From assembly GCA_025506515.1 (NCBI GenBank), contig CM046444.1:74754192-74818191 (forward strand): DNA of 64,000 nucleotides, given 5' to 3'. Positions within the stretch are counted from its first letter, which is position 1. Each line of letters starts with the position of its first letter. Positions 33,957 to 45,666 of the stretch are shown here, in pieces. The translations under genes were made by a program, and so were the position numbers. A model generated the notes under the pieces. That model searched no databases. It was not told where the DNA came from and saw only the letters and a list, made by a program, of their open reading frames with translations. Origin of the DNA: Flaveria trinervia. Taxonomy: Eukaryota > Streptophyta > Magnoliopsida > Asterales > Asteraceae.

Positions 33957-34700
33957 ATATAGCCTTTTTCCATTGCTTATGAAATTTGTTTGACCAAATA
34001 GATCCATGTGAAGCAAGTTGAGAGGTGTTGTGTTTGTGTTGATTATTTTGGATTTATGTGACACTCTATGTTGTTTCCCTTTATAGAATGAAATGCAATG
34101 ATTTCAGCATTAAATTTCCCTTTTTGGTAGTACAATGACAATGTCATTTTTTCACCAATTTTTACAAGTTCGTCATGTTGGAATGAACAAGCCTACTATG
34201 TCACAATTGAGATTCATCTTCTGATAACTTTGAGAGCAAGTAAGTTTCTTTGCTTGTGAGTGCAGTATTGTTCATATCCAAAACATATGTGTTTCCTTTT
34301 CTTGATGCTTTAAGAAGAATTAGTATTCTAACATGGGAAAACCTTGGTAAGAATGTAACAGTTAGTGTTATCAAAAATAGTGTTATAATTTCGATCATAA
34401 AATTTGAGACACATTTAGTAAATTGTATTGTAAGTTTTCACAACAACTTACTTTCTCAAACTTAAGCACACCATTAGTTACCATTCCTTCACCAACTATT
34501 TTACCTCCCTTCTTATCCCTACCAAATACGACACTGGTGGCATTTTTATGTATAAAATCATGGTGTAGAGAACAGTTTCCTATCTTATGCCTAGAATAGC
34601 CAATATCAACATACCACTTGTTGTAAGTCCTCCATTCTTGTTCCTACATACATAAAGAGACCAATTAGAATGAGGGACCCAAGCTTTAATGATCTTGGGT
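33957..34700 (-). pseudogene. Protease and N-terminal integrase of C2
   Basis: On the - strand the protease motif reads W-Y-V-D-I-G-Y-S-R-H near 34600-34625. The D-S-G has become D-I-G, which would abolish activity. The frame 34398-34201 has Y-V-L-D-M-N-N and leads to the L-W-H-S-R-L-V-H-S-N pre-integrase motif near 34190. The integrase core begins L-F-G-Q-T-N near 33990 and is cut by B2, continuing below 26046. Confidence 0.78.
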
Positions 34701-35507
34701 TTACCATTAGTATTTAAAATTGTTACTCCCTCATGAATGATTCTTGATGTTTCTCATTATTTTTGTTTGTGGTAAGGATGATTGTGGTAAAGATGAACTT
34801 GTGGAACTTTGTTCTTCTTTCACTAGCCCTTCTTTTTTCATATTTTCTTTGTTAGGTTATTGCTTTGAGTTTGATGATGATCTTTGATTGAATGTTACAC
34901 TAACTTTTGCTTTTGATTGTGCTATGTTAGTACCCTTCTCAAAGTGATCAAAGAAGGTGTCATTAGTATTTGTATCCAGCTGGCCTTCAAAGTATGGCCG
35001 GCTATAGGATCTAGTATAAAGTATCCCAGGTCCTTTGTTTCTTTTTTATGCTTTGTAACACTTGTCAGGAACTTGAGAGAAATATACAACATTCTTGAAA
35101 ACCAAACATTTGTGTTATCTTGTGTTGACTCTTTATTACTCGTGTTTCATAGTATCAAAGTGTATCTAGTTACTAGTTCCCTATTTGATCTGTTAAGCAT
35201 TCTAACTCACTCTCCTCATTCTGTGTTGGTTTGTAAGTGACCATCCCTTTTTCTTCCGGAGATCTTCAACGGTAGTAGAATGATTATCATTTTTCTTTTT
35301 CTTCCGGAGATCTTTAACGGAAGTAGAATGATGAGCATATTTCTTTTTCTTCTGGAGATCTGCAATGGATGATTGACCAACTATTTTCTTCTTCCCTTTT
35401 GCGGAAGAGATTTTCATTTCATGTGTAGATGTGTAATGCACACCATCTTTAGTTGATGATTTTTGTTGTTTGTTAAGTTTATGAATCCCTTCATTTAGCT
35501 AAGCTAT
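34701..35507 (-). pseudogene. gag of C2, C-terminal part
   Basis: The - strand frame 35441-35202 has K-M-K-I-S-S-A-K-G-K-K-K-I-V-G-Q-type basic sequence and three copies of a D-L-R/Q-K-K-K unit, matching the Lys-rich region of C gag. The zinc-knuckle cluster seen in C is not recognisable, probably deleted. The upper end is cut by the solo LTR at 35508. The last codons before the protease are in broken frames. Confidence 0.7.
35228..35375 (-). repeat. Tandem repeat in gag of C2
   Basis: Three units of about 55-60 bp containing TTTTTCTTCCGGAGATCTT (+ strand), coding D-L-R-K-K-K-K followed by H-S-T-S/T-V. C has one related unit (VDDLRKRK, near 12500). Confidence 0.82.
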
Positions 35508-36461
35508 TGACAGGATCAGTGATCACAAGTTTGATGTATTAGAGTTCAAAGCAGCAGAATAAGAACATGAATTAGACAAATTGTAGCAAGAAATCGATGT
35601 TTGTATGCATTAAGAGCACATACGGTTATAGCGAGAGAATATATTCTGATTCAAGGAATGTTTATAGATATAGAATATTTCTGATCAAATTATTCAAATC
35701 ATTCAAATCATTCAATTATTACAATAGGTTGACACTCCTTATATAGAGTGCAACAACCACTGCCGTTATCACGGAAAGTGACAACTGGCAGATCTATTAC
35801 AAAAATAACTAAATCTTAACAAACTACTGAAATGTTCACAACTACTGAGAACATATCAGAGTGTTAAGTACAGAATATAAAACTACTGATTAGAAACTAC
35901 TGAAACTACAACGACTGAAGAACAAGCTCTTCAGTCGTTTTACAAAACTACTGAAACTAGAAATATAAAACTACTAATATCACAACTACTGAAGAAGTAC
36001 TCTTCAGCAGTTGTGACAAACTACTGACGCTTCAGTACTTGATCTTCAGACTTTGACCTTTAGATGTTTCATCAGCTGATGACTTCAGTAGATATCATCA
36101 GCTGATGTCTTCAGTCTTTGTCTTCAGACTTTGTACATCAGTTGTTGATCTTCAGCACTTGTAAACTCTTCAGCTGTTGTACTTCAGTACTTTGGTCTTT
36201 CAGCTTCAGCACTTGTGTTCTTCAGCTGTTCAGCTTTAGTACTTGTGTTCTTCAGCTGTTCAGCTTCAGTACTTGTGTCCTTCAGCTGTTGTATTTCAGC
36301 ACTTTAGTTCTTCAGCTGTTGGAGTCTTCAGCACTTGATAATCAGCTGTTGAAGTCTTCAGCACTTGTCAAACTGCTGATGAGGCTTTCAACAGTTGTTG
36401 TGATACCATGTGGGACTTAGAGGTTTTCTGATCTTGGCTCATTGGTTCTTTTGGTCCAACA
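35508..36461 (-). mobile_element. Solo LTR of the D/E type in gag of C2
   Basis: 954 bp from TGACAGGATCAG to GGTCCAACA. GCTAT at 35503-35507 and 36462-36466 is a perfect TSD. The left part matches the LTR of E (AACGACTGAAGA hairpin). The right part is a dense array of TTCAGCTGTT, TTCAGTACTT and TTCAGCACTTG words, then the GGCTCATTGGTTCTTTTGGT end common to D and E. The gag of C2 runs on either side. Confidence 0.9.
35910..35939. repeat. LTR hairpin, solo LTR copy
   Basis: AACGACTGAAGA and TCTTCAGTCGTT are perfectly complementary 12-base arms around a 6-base loop. A second hairpin lies at about 35980-36016 (TCACAACTACTGAAG against CTTCAGCAGTTGTGA). Confidence 0.85.
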
Positions 36462-37437
36462 GCTATCCTGTTGTAGATTGTTTCAACATGTTTCTTTGTT
36501 TAGGAGGATAAGGCATCTTGGTTTTTCAAGAAATTTGGGAAAGATTGGTTCAAATAAGACATTCTTAACAGTAATCATTTCAGCAACACTTACCTCAACA
36601 AGTCATCACGTTCATTATAGTCAAATTCTTAGTCATTTTGTTTACTTGTTTGGATTCATAAGTCCCAGCTTCACTTACCTCAGAATCATTTTCATTTACT
36701 AATTGATTAAGTTTTGTTTCAAAATTGGTGGAAGGCACAAAATGATTTGACAATCTGTTTGTTATTGTTTGAGGTAAAGGTGTGAAATTATCATTTTGAA
36801 GGGGTGCAACATCATTATATCCCAACCATACCTTTTCTTTTATTCAATATGAGAATTTAACAATTTCTCTTATTCCTGAGATGACAGTTGAAACTTCTAA
36901 AGTTTCACGTCAGTTGATGCGTGATCAGACATAGATTTTGTTAAGAAAGTGGTTAGATGTTCAACTTGTGCTTTTAAATGATAGTTTTCGAAAACAAGTT
37001 TATCTACATCTTTTTGTAGATATAATGATGTTGCACCCCTTCAAAATGAAATCAAGGGTGTTCTTAAACATGGAGATAGTTTGCTTCTAACTCTCCTACA
37101 AAGTGTGGAACATCTTTTTGTTTAACCCCTCATTGGTAAATTTTAATTCAAAGATGTTCATCTCGGTTACCAATTGCATAAACTACGGAGTTGTTGTGGT
37201 ACTGACTCACCCTCAATATGATAAAACGTTTCATATTAGGAGCGAAGACTATCCTTCTCTATGTTCCTGATTTCATCACTTCCTTCACAGAGAGTGTCAA
37301 GTATCTTACATAAGAAATTTGTTGTTTTGTAATTCTCATACATAATTAGTATATCTTCAAGCAAATCCATACTTGGTAAGCTGTAAGCTCTAATATCAAC
37401 TTTGACTCGTTTAACATCCATAGGTGATACTTCTTTT
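36462..37437 (-). pseudogene. gag of C2, N-terminal and central part
   Basis: The - strand frame 36825-36595 starts M-G-Y-N-D-V and contains L-P-Q-T-I-T-N-R-L-S-N-H-F-V, matching C at 11945-12030. From 37437 down to 37236 the frame contains S-P-M-D-V-K-R-V-K-V-D-I-R-A-Y and L-C-K-I-L-D-T-L-C-E-G, matching C at 480-640. 36840-37230 holds the UBN2-type middle in broken frames. The first codons of gag are displaced by B4. Confidence 0.78.
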
Positions 37438-38185
37438 TGTTGGATCTTCTGTGCTGAAGACACATACAAAATTGATGTGGTTAGTACGTTATGATCCAAG
37501 CCGGTTCATACCCAATAACAAGCCAATCAAACACCAAAAAATATTTATTTGTTGATGAGATGATACAAATAAATATTGACACCAGTTTAGAAAAATAGGT
37601 TCTCCAAAACATTGCTTTTGTAATAGAACAAATTATATGGATAATTTGTTCATGAGAAATTCTTTGTATCATTATTTATGTAAGTTAAGTAATAACAAAT
37701 AATAGTGTGTTAATGTTATAAAATTAAAAGAGGTTTTAATTTTATACACTTATGGGTTAAAAGAGTGCATTTTTATAAAACTAAAATGGGGGGAACCCAT
37801 TTTAAGTCTCACTTTCGGCCGCCCAAGGGTGGACCACTCCTTGGGATTGCATGTCTTGGTTAATACAATACTTTAATCCTTTCTTGCACTCAACCTAACT
37901 AACACTCTCTCTCTCACACACACATTGCAAGAACTCTTCCTAATAAGCTGAAAATTTTTGGATCTAAGGCAAAAAGAGTGCTGAACTTTTGGTTTTGAGA
38001 AAGGCATAGGAAGATGATTGGTGTTCTACTACCTAACATGTTAGGTCTTTGCAAGAGCTTGTGGGTATACAAGATTGAGGACTTCTCTTTTGGAGGCTAG
38101 GCATTCAGGAAGCATCATCATCTTTAACTCATCCATACCACATCTTTTGTTCTTGAAAGGTAGTTTCAAGAACACCCTATGGTTG
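37438..38185 (+). repeat. 5' LTR of B4, first part
   Basis: 748 bp aligning with the B LTR from TGTTGGATCT through the CTTGAAAGGTAGTTT segment. With 50072-50253 it totals 930 bp, the family length. Confidence 0.88.
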
Positions 38186-38897
38186 TGAAGGCATCGAGAT
38201 CTAGTTTGATCAATTAGATTAGGATTTGCAGAAGAATAGCACACGAATTAGATGAAATTATAGCAAGAATAATATGAATATTCAATCAAGCAGTAACGGT
38301 TATAGAGAGAGAGTTTTGTGCAAAAAGAATGTTTTCATTCATGCACAAGCTTCCCGTACAGGGGAATTAGGTCAACATTCCTTTTATAAGGAATGTGACA
38401 TCAGCTGCCGTCACTTGATAGTGACCTCTAACTGATTTATACAAACAACTGAAGTAAACTAAACAACTGAAGATGTCCACAACAACTGAGGACACCTTCA
38501 CTAAAAGTTAAGCATAAGCTAACATTACAAAAACTGAAGTTATAACATGTGAAGTGTAAGAACTTCAGACGTTTTACATAATATAAAACTACTGATTGCA
38601 AACTACTGAAATGTAAACCATCACAACTACTGAAGAGAACTACTTCAGCTGTTGTGACAACTTCTGAGAACTTGATCTTTAGACTTTGTCTTCAGCAGTT
38701 GTCTTCAGACTTTGTCTTCAGCTGTTGTCTTCAGACTTTGTCTTCAGAATTTGTCTTCAGTTGTTGTCTTCAGACTTTGTCTTTAGTAGTTGTCTTCAGA
38801 CTTTGTCTTCAGCTATTGTAGATCACTTCAGTTGTTTTGATGTCTGTGGGACTTAAAGGTTTTTTTGATCTGGCTCATTGGTTCTTTTGGTCCAACA
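38186..38897 (-). repeat. 3' LTR of D
   Basis: 712 bp. Contains about six CTTCAGACTTTG-type units (38670-38830), against about nine in the 5' LTR. Hairpin arms at 38544-38573. Confidence 0.92.
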
Positions 38898-38910
38898 AAC
38901 TCCCCCTAAA
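38898..38910 (-). other. Polypurine tract of D
   Basis: On the - strand TTTAGGGGGAGTT abuts the LTR start TGTTGG. This is the Sirevirus-like form of the tract. Confidence 0.88.
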
Positions 38911-39099
38911 CCAATGCAGCCAAAACCTTTAAAATTATTGAGGTCCCACTTATTGGCAGAAACAAAATCTGGATCTGCTCAGAAATCTTCCATATAAGCT
39001 CAGGCCAGGGAATAAGTTTCAGAAGGTTTGATTGGCAAATGATGAATGGGAACTCTATCTTGGGGAATTGGACATAGAGTTGTTACCCCATCCATGAAA
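38911..39099 (-). other. 3' untranslated region of D
   Basis: Short region between the stop of the env-position ORF and the polypurine tract. It is alignable with 60209-60400 of E. No gene. Confidence 0.6.
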
Positions 39100-42000
39100 C
39101 CTACTTCCCAATGATAAGTCTGTAAGACTCTCTGACATAGGCCTCAAGGAAAACAACTTGTTCTTCCATTGTGAGTTCTTCACCTCCACTTTCAAAGAAG
39201 AACTCAGGCCCATAGTACTCAAATAAGAACTTAATATGCATTCCATTTTTCAGCTCCACAGTTGTTATCTCTCTATATGCAAACTCATCTGGATGAGTGC
39301 CTTCAAGCAATAACTGGAGCTCGTTTCTTCTTATTTCTTCAAGCTTCATGTAGATTAACCCCTTCTTTACCATTTTGTTTTCTAGTAAAGTTTGTGGAGT
39401 CATCTTAGACTTGTAAGCTCTCTTGAAGTCATCAAGAATTTCCCAGGGTGACACTACAATGGCCAGCATTATCACACCATCTACAATCTTCTTTACTTGG
39501 CCATTGTATCTGCTTGGAATCTTCTTTTGTGAATTCTGTCACTTACTCTGGGGTCAGGCCAAATTCTCACTCTCTCTTTCTGCTATTGGAATGTAAATCT
39601 GAGAGCATACAACCTCTGAGCATGTTTCTTCATAGCTTGTATGGATGAAGACTTGGGAAACTCTTTATCAATCATCCTTAACAGCTGCTCATCATGTTGT
39701 TTGTGCTGTTCTTCTTCTTCAAGTTTGACTTTTACCATTTGCCTTTGGAAGTCAGGTGTGATTGTTGTTTGTTGAATCCTGGGCTGAGGCATCTTTATTT
39801 TGAGAACAACAGAGATTGGCAGACTATCATCCTCATCATCATCATCTTCTTCTTCCATCCTCAACACCCTTCTCTTCCTCTTAGGTGCATCATTGGTAGT
39901 GGGTTGAGTAGGTTTATTAGGTAAAGGAGTTGGTTTTGAGGGTTGTGAGGGTGGTTGTTTTGGTTTGGGTGATTGTGCAGCTGCTCTAGCATCTTGGATG
40001 TGAGTGAAGCTTTGGATAATTTTGCCATATCAGTCCTTTTCCCAGCACCAGCTTCATCAAGAGCTTCTATAATCAATCCTTTGTTAAATACTTCAGAAGA
40101 ACAGATTCTGGTGGTTATCTCCAAAATACTATCTCTGGACCATGATTTTACTTCAATGATTGACCTTCCCAGATGTTTTGATATAAATCTTGCCATAGTT
40201 TCCAACCTTTCCCTTTGTTTCTCACTCCAACTTGCCCATCTTTGTTAAATCTCTTGAATCTCTAACCTTTTGATTTCAGAGTCAAGTTTGGCAGTGTCAA
40301 TCCTTGTCTGAAGAGTTGATCAATAATCTTATCCATAGATCTGCTATGTTGCTTATCAGCTTCTTTGATAAATTCTTCTAACTTTTTCTCACCTTCAATC
40401 TTTTCAAAGCCTTTCTTCCTCTTGTAGGTGATCATTTCCTTTTCTTTCTTCTCTTTTCCTGCTTCCTCTTCAGCTCTTTTTCTTTTGTCTACTTTCACTG
40501 ACTTAGACTCCCCCTTTTTGGTTGCATTGGGTTCAGGGGTGTGAATGTCAGAAAGTCTCTTACAAACAACAGCATCAACTAAAGATTGAAGATTTGAGGA
40601 AAGCCTCTCATCAATGGCTTGATGTATATCGTTTATGATTAGGAAGTGATGAGAGGTAAGGATGTTTGAAAGGCAGCAACCATTAGCTTAGAGGGGTTCT
40701 GTCCCTAAGAAATGGTACCTGAAGCAGAGGCTGGTGGCAAATTTGTTGAGAGTGGCTCAGTGTTTGGGATAGTTTTCAGGAGAAACCGCCATTTGTGGGT
40801 GAATATGGGAAGATGGACTTGATTCTTTTGACATTTTGGCAAGCAGTTCTTGTAGTCTGCATACCTCAGTCTCAAGAATAGTATTGTGGGCTAGAACATA
40901 AAAGAAAAAGCCCAGGTCATCATCAGTCTGTGCTGAATCAGCTGACCTCCTGATGAAATCAGGATGAACATATGCTGAGTGTAGATCAGTATTCACATAT
41001 GCCCGTATTTCTTGGAACTAGGGACTTCCTGCCTTAGGATGATGTCCTTCATTGGCAGTTGCCTCTGGCGAGGACTTAGTGAGGATGCCATCTTATCCTG
41101 ATCATGTACTGAAACAAGAGAAGAGGAAGCCTCACCAGATGTTCTAATCTCCTCCTCTACACGGGGAGATTGAAATCTGTAATCCATGTGCTGTGGATTA
41201 TCAGCCACATTATAATCCTCTCCCTCAACTGTTGAGGTTTTCTCAGTGGTAATAGGTTTCTGGGGAGGGGTAGAGGAATGTAGTTGAGTCAGCACTTGTG
41301 CAATAACCACAGTTGGGCTTGTAGGGGTGGCTTTAGTGGGAGATAGGTGTGAAGAGGATTGCACCTAGGGTGAATGGTGCTCTTCAATGGCAATCCTCTC
41401 AAGTGAAAGAGATTCCAGTAATGTGGTTTCCCCATTTTTGGTTGCATGAGGATCCTGTTGAGAGGATACTTGAGCGGTTTCAGCTGGTAGAGTCCTGGAA
41501 ACTATAGGGGTATTAATACCCATAGTTTCATCCCGCCTTTGTGTTGCAGAGGCATCATCAGGGAACTCAACTCCTTGAGTAGCCTTTTTGGTTTGTTTGG
41601 AATGAGGTTTGGAGGGGACTTTGGATCTGGAGGATGAGGCTGTGGGTACCTTCTGCTTGGGTTTTAGCAGTTTGGCAGCCTCTTTGAGGTGTGGGTCAGA
41701 GTTTTGCCAGATCTTTTAATTCTAAAAATATATTTTAGAAAAATTTAAGCTTTGGTGTTCAAGAATAAAATACAATACCTGCTACCACCTAGATGACATT
41801 TGATCCCATGAAGAGGTTTTGGGGGCAAGGCAAATATTAATCATGTGGAAGATTAGGCGTTCAGCATCATAGAAGTGCTTCTTCAGAATGGTTGTAGCAC
41901 TTAGGTTGTCCTCATATCCATGATTGATGATGAGAGATCAATGGTGCCCTTCGGGTATTTGGTGACAATGTAGCATCATTCAGATCTAGCGTTTGGCGAA

Positions 42001-42260
42001 TGATAGCAGGAGTGACTACCACCTTCTTCTAGTTACAAATGACTGGAGAGTAATCACGACATCATTCTCACCAGTATGGATGGTGACATTTGTCCAGAAT
42101 TGACGAAGAGTGTGGGATAGATGGTTGGATTCAGAAGAAAAGCAGTTTGATACGGGGAATCAACCATCAGATCAATGGCATCATCAAACTTAGTCCAAAA
42201 GGCCGATTTTGTGGAGTAGGCAACACAGTTGTGTCGTGGTTTGATTTGCATGGTCGCCAT
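39100..42260 (-). pseudogene. Env-position third ORF of D
   Basis: Starts at ATG 42260 with M-A-T-M-Q-I-K-P-R-H-N-C-V-A-Y. Conserved pieces follow: D-D-A-I-D-L-M-V, a V-T-P-A-I-I-R-Q-T-L-D-L segment near 41990, and L-I-F-H-M-I-N-I near 41840. A Pro/Ser/Thr-rich middle (41364-40993) and an acidic 'D-D-D-L-G-F-F' region (40996-40757) come next. Then a Lys-rich segment (40498-40262), a helical segment with F-I-S-K-H-L-G-R-S-I (40205), acidic E-E-E-D-D-D-D-E-D-D (39867) and a C-terminal domain with S-P-W-E-I-L-D-D-F (39475-39101). Frames are broken at least six times. No membrane segment or signal peptide is evident. Its function is unknown; position and length fit the extra ORF of Sirevirus-like elements. 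Confidence 0.72.
40508..40521 (-). other. Internal polypurine-tract-like word in the third ORF of D
   Basis: CTCCCCCTTTTTGG (+), purine-rich on the element strand. The same word is at 61844-61857 in E. It encodes part of a T-K-K-G-E segment. Confidence 0.65.
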
Positions 42261-42848
42261 TAATGGAAGATGAACGTTCGGAAATTGATTTATGAAAAGT
42301 TTGAAGTTAGGGTTAGGTATTTATAGGTTATGAAACGGCTGAAAGAAAATAGCTGAAAGTTTTGGTTTTAGACATCAGTTGTTAGAAAACGACTGAAGAC
42401 ATGGTTTTAACTATCAGATGTTGTAAACAACTAAAGACTTGGTGTTTGTCATTAGTAGTTGAAAACTACTGAATACTTGGTTTTGGCTTCAGTTGTTTTG
42501 GAATGAAACAGCAGTTGTTTGAAACAATTGAAGAATAAAATTACTCATCAGTTGTTTTCGTCAATTCACATATCTCAGTTGTTTCATTTGACCTTAACAC
42601 TTACTCAGCAGATTATCTGATTTTCAGATGTTTCATTCGTCATCGGTACTTATCTGTTAGAACAGACTTCAGTAGTTGTAAGCACATCAGTACTTTGCAA
42701 CAAATAAAGTACTTCAGTACTTTTAAGTAATTTAGTGTTCAGTAGTTATGAAAAGTGCTAAATATAAAATAACTTCAGTACTTATTTTTTACAGCTGTAT
42801 ACTGATGCTCGTTAGTACTTGTGAGCTGAGATAATCAGTAGTTGTCAA
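42261..42848 (-). other. Spacer between pol and third ORF in D
   Basis: No gene. It is packed with CAGTTGTT, AACTACTGAA and CAGTACTT words in both orientations (for example AGTAGTTGAAAACTACTGAA near 42450-42470), the same vocabulary as the LTR. In E the corresponding part (63780-64000) looks alike. It probably holds the control region or splice signals for the third ORF (inference). Confidence 0.6.
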
Positions 42849-44350
42849 TTATTCAAGCTGTAGCATACCAAGCGTTAGCACTAGATTTTGGAAAGTTGCA
42901 CTGTCCAAAGGCTTAGTAAATATATTTGCAAGCTCATCAGCACTAGGCACAAACTTTGGATCAGTCAGACCTTTTTCATAACAATCCCTGATAAAATGAT
43001 GTCTGATCTCAATATGTTTGGTCTTAGAATGCTGGACAGGATTCTTAACAATACAAAGAGCTGAAGCACTATCCATCGTAAAGGAGTCTTAGTCTCTATA
43101 ATGTCATAATCTAGTAATTGATTCTGAAGCCAGAGTACCTAAGATGTACAACTTGCAGCAGCAGTGTACTCTGCTTCAGCAGTGGATGTAGCAACAGAAG
43201 TTTGTTTCTTACTCTGCCAAGAAACTAAACAATTGCCTAGAAATTGGCATCCACCAGAGGTTGATTTTCTTGTTAATTTACACCCTGCATAGTCACTATC
43301 AGAGAAAGCAACTAATTTGCAAGAGTGCCCAGTGGAATACCAAAGTCCTAGAGATTGAGTTCCTTGCAAATATCTACAGATCCGTTTGACTGCAATCATA
43401 TGGGATACTTTAGGTGCAGCCTGAAATCTAGCACAGACACAAGTTGCAAACATAATGTCTGATCTAGAAGCTGTAAGGTACATCAAGGAACCAATCATAC
43501 ATTTGTAAAGAGTTTTATCAACTGCTTTACCATTCTGATCAGCTTCCAATTGTGTGGTGCTACACATGGGAGTAGAACAGGGCTTACAGTTTTGTAAATC
43601 AAACTTTTTCAATAAAACCTTTGTATATTTTGACTGATGAATGAAAGTTCCATCAGCCATTTGTTTGATTTGCAACCCCAGAAAGAACTGTAATTCACCC
43701 ATGGCACTCATTTCAAACTTTTCTTGCATCAACTTAGTAAAGGCATCACAAAACTGTGGATCAGAGGATGCAAAAATAATATCATCTACATAAATTTGAA
43801 CAAGGAGCTTATGCATGCCTACTTTCTTAATGAACAAAGTTTTATCTATGGAGCCTCTAGTGAAATTATTTTGAAGAAGAAAGTTAGCAGTGTTCATACT
43901 AGGCTGTAGGAGCTTGTTTTAGCCCATAAAGAGCCTTATCAAGCTTATACACCCAATCTGGATGTTTATGATCTTCAAAACGTGGTGGTTGACACACATA
44001 AACTTCTTCTTTTATTTTACCATATAAGAATGCACTTTTGACATCCATTTGAAAAACTTTAAGATTATGGAAAGCAGCATAAGCTAAGAACAATCTGATT
44101 GCCTCCAGTCTGGCTACAGGGGCAAAGGTTTCATCATAATCAATACCTTCTTCTTATGAAAACCCCTATACATCCAGTCTGGCTTGTTCTGACAATTTGG
44201 CCTTTTTCATTAGTTTTATTCCTAAACACCATTTAGTGCCTATTGCACACTTACCTTGGGGTAGAGGAACCAGTTCCCACACTTGCTGCTTTTGAAACTG
44301 AAGAAGCTCAAGTTGCATAGCTTCAACCCATCCATTGTCTCTTAATGCAA
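42849..44350 (-). pseudogene. Reverse transcriptase and RNase H of D
   Basis: RT: frame 44093-43899 has FQMDVKSAFLYGKIKEEVYV and L-Y-G-L-K-Q-A-P. A stop and frame change at 43899 lead to 43897-43139, which has LLVQIYVDDIIFASSDPQF (catalytic YVDD intact), GELQFFLGLQI and the RNase H motifs FSDSDYAGCKLTRKSTSG and S-T-A-E-A-E-Y. After another stop, 43076-42849 carries the C-terminal HSKTKHIEIRHHFIRDCYEK signature. The N-terminal RT before 44100 is degraded, with A-P-V-A-R-L-E-A-I visible. Sirevirus-like character rests on this tail and on the following ORF. Confidence 0.88.
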
Positions 44351-44688
44351 TATGTTAGTTCTTTGGCTCTTGCTGACTGATGAAGAGAGCATAAAAGCAA
44401 AAATTGGACAATTAACTTCTAGTTGTAACACTAGCATTGATGTCACCAATGATCTGAGACATGGGGCGATTCTTCAGATCTTGATACTCAATGAATCAGT
44501 GCAAGTGTTTGTAGGTGATTCAGCAGCAATAGATGGTGATCCAGACTCTTGAAACCTAGAATGAGATGGCAATTCAAATAAAGTAGAGGATTCAGAGATC
44601 TCATCAGCATTTGTTGTGGATGGAACTGCTAAAGCTACAGGAACATCAAGTTTAGTAGACTCAGGCAGTTGATCACTAAAACTTGTAT
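44351..44688 (-). other. Integrase-RT linker of D
   Basis: Ser/Thr/Pro-rich linker of the polyprotein in broken frames (part read at 44710-44474). No domain is recognised. Confidence 0.5.
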
Positions 44689-45666
44689 TTATACCATAGA
44701 TTGATAACAAGTGGCAGGAGATGATGGATTCACAGAACCGGCAACAGCTGGAGACTGATAAGGAACATATTGCAGCATGTCCAAATCAAATAACTCCACA
44801 GGGTTTTGTGGGATTTTCTCCTTTGGAGATTCATTAAACTTTATATGCAAGGTTTCTTCAACTATCTTTGTTCTGCAATTAAAAACTCGGTATGCCTTGC
44901 AAGTAGATGAATACCCAACAAAGTACCCTGCATCCACTTTTGATTCAAACTTCTGAAGTGGATCCTTTGTGTTAAGAATATAACAAGGACACCCAAATGC
45001 TCTAAAGAAGGAAATCAGAGGAGCCAAATGATGTAACACTTCATAAGGAGTCTTCATAAACCTCTGATTTACTAACACTCTATTTTGCACATAGCAAGCT
45101 GTGTTGACAGATTCAGCCCAAAAGGTTAGTGGCAAACCAGAATCAGCCAACATTGACCTTGTGGCTTCAATAAGGGTCCTATTCTTTCTCTCCACCACTC
45201 CGTTTTGTTCAGGAGTTCTTGGAATGCTATACTGCCTCTTGATTCCCTTAGAGATATACAATTCATCAAGTGTGTGATTTCTAAATTCTATGCCATTATC
45301 ACTCCTCACACACTTGACAAAAAGAGAGTACTGCTTTTCCACATGCAACACAAAGTAGATGATGGTTTGATCAGCTTCATCTTTTGAATGTAAGAAGAAG
45401 GTCCATACAAATCTGGAATAATCATCCACAATTACCAAACAGTATTTTTTCTTTGCCATTCTCATCACTATTACCAAACCAAAAAGACCCATATGCAGTA
45501 ATTGCAAGCAGGCAGGTGACTTTGGTTCTTCTATTGGAGGGAATGATACTTTCTGTTGCTTTCCTTTTAAACAAGCAGAGCAGTGGTCATCACATTTGAA
45601 CTCCTTTAATGGCAGACCTCTCACTAAACCATGATGGATCAGCTGGTTCATGTTTTTAAGATTCAC
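44689..45666 (-). pseudogene. Integrase of D
   Basis: A 325-codon open frame. It contains the zinc-binding end C-S-A-C-L-K-G-K-Q, then the core. The first catalytic residue is changed: L-H-M-G-L-F-G where the family has L-H-x-D-L-F-G. The second Asp (CVRSDNGIEFRN) and the Glu (QNGVVERKNRTLIE) are kept. The C-terminal part has FFRAFGCPCYILN and F-V-G-Y-S-S. Loss of the first Asp should abolish strand transfer, so although the frame is open I call it a pseudogene. Confidence 0.92.

Larger units (their letters stand above)
19755..37437 (-). mobile_element. Element C2: Sirevirus-like copia, C family, opposite strand, interrupted by three insertions
   Basis: Reading from 37437 down: gag, protease, integrase, linker, RT, RNase H, spacer, N-terminal env-position ORF. 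The residues match element C piece by piece. Insertions: solo LTR at 35508-36461, B2 at 26046-33956 and solo LTR F at 23263-23985. Each has a TSD, and the coding order continues across each one. The gag N-terminus and 5' LTR are displaced beyond the B4 insertion that starts at 37438. The left end (env C-terminus and 3' LTR) is missing. Confidence 0.85.

Noticed and set aside
36118..36420. 100-codon frame with F-S-T-C-V-L-Q-L repeats.
   Set aside because: Same artefact in the solo LTR.
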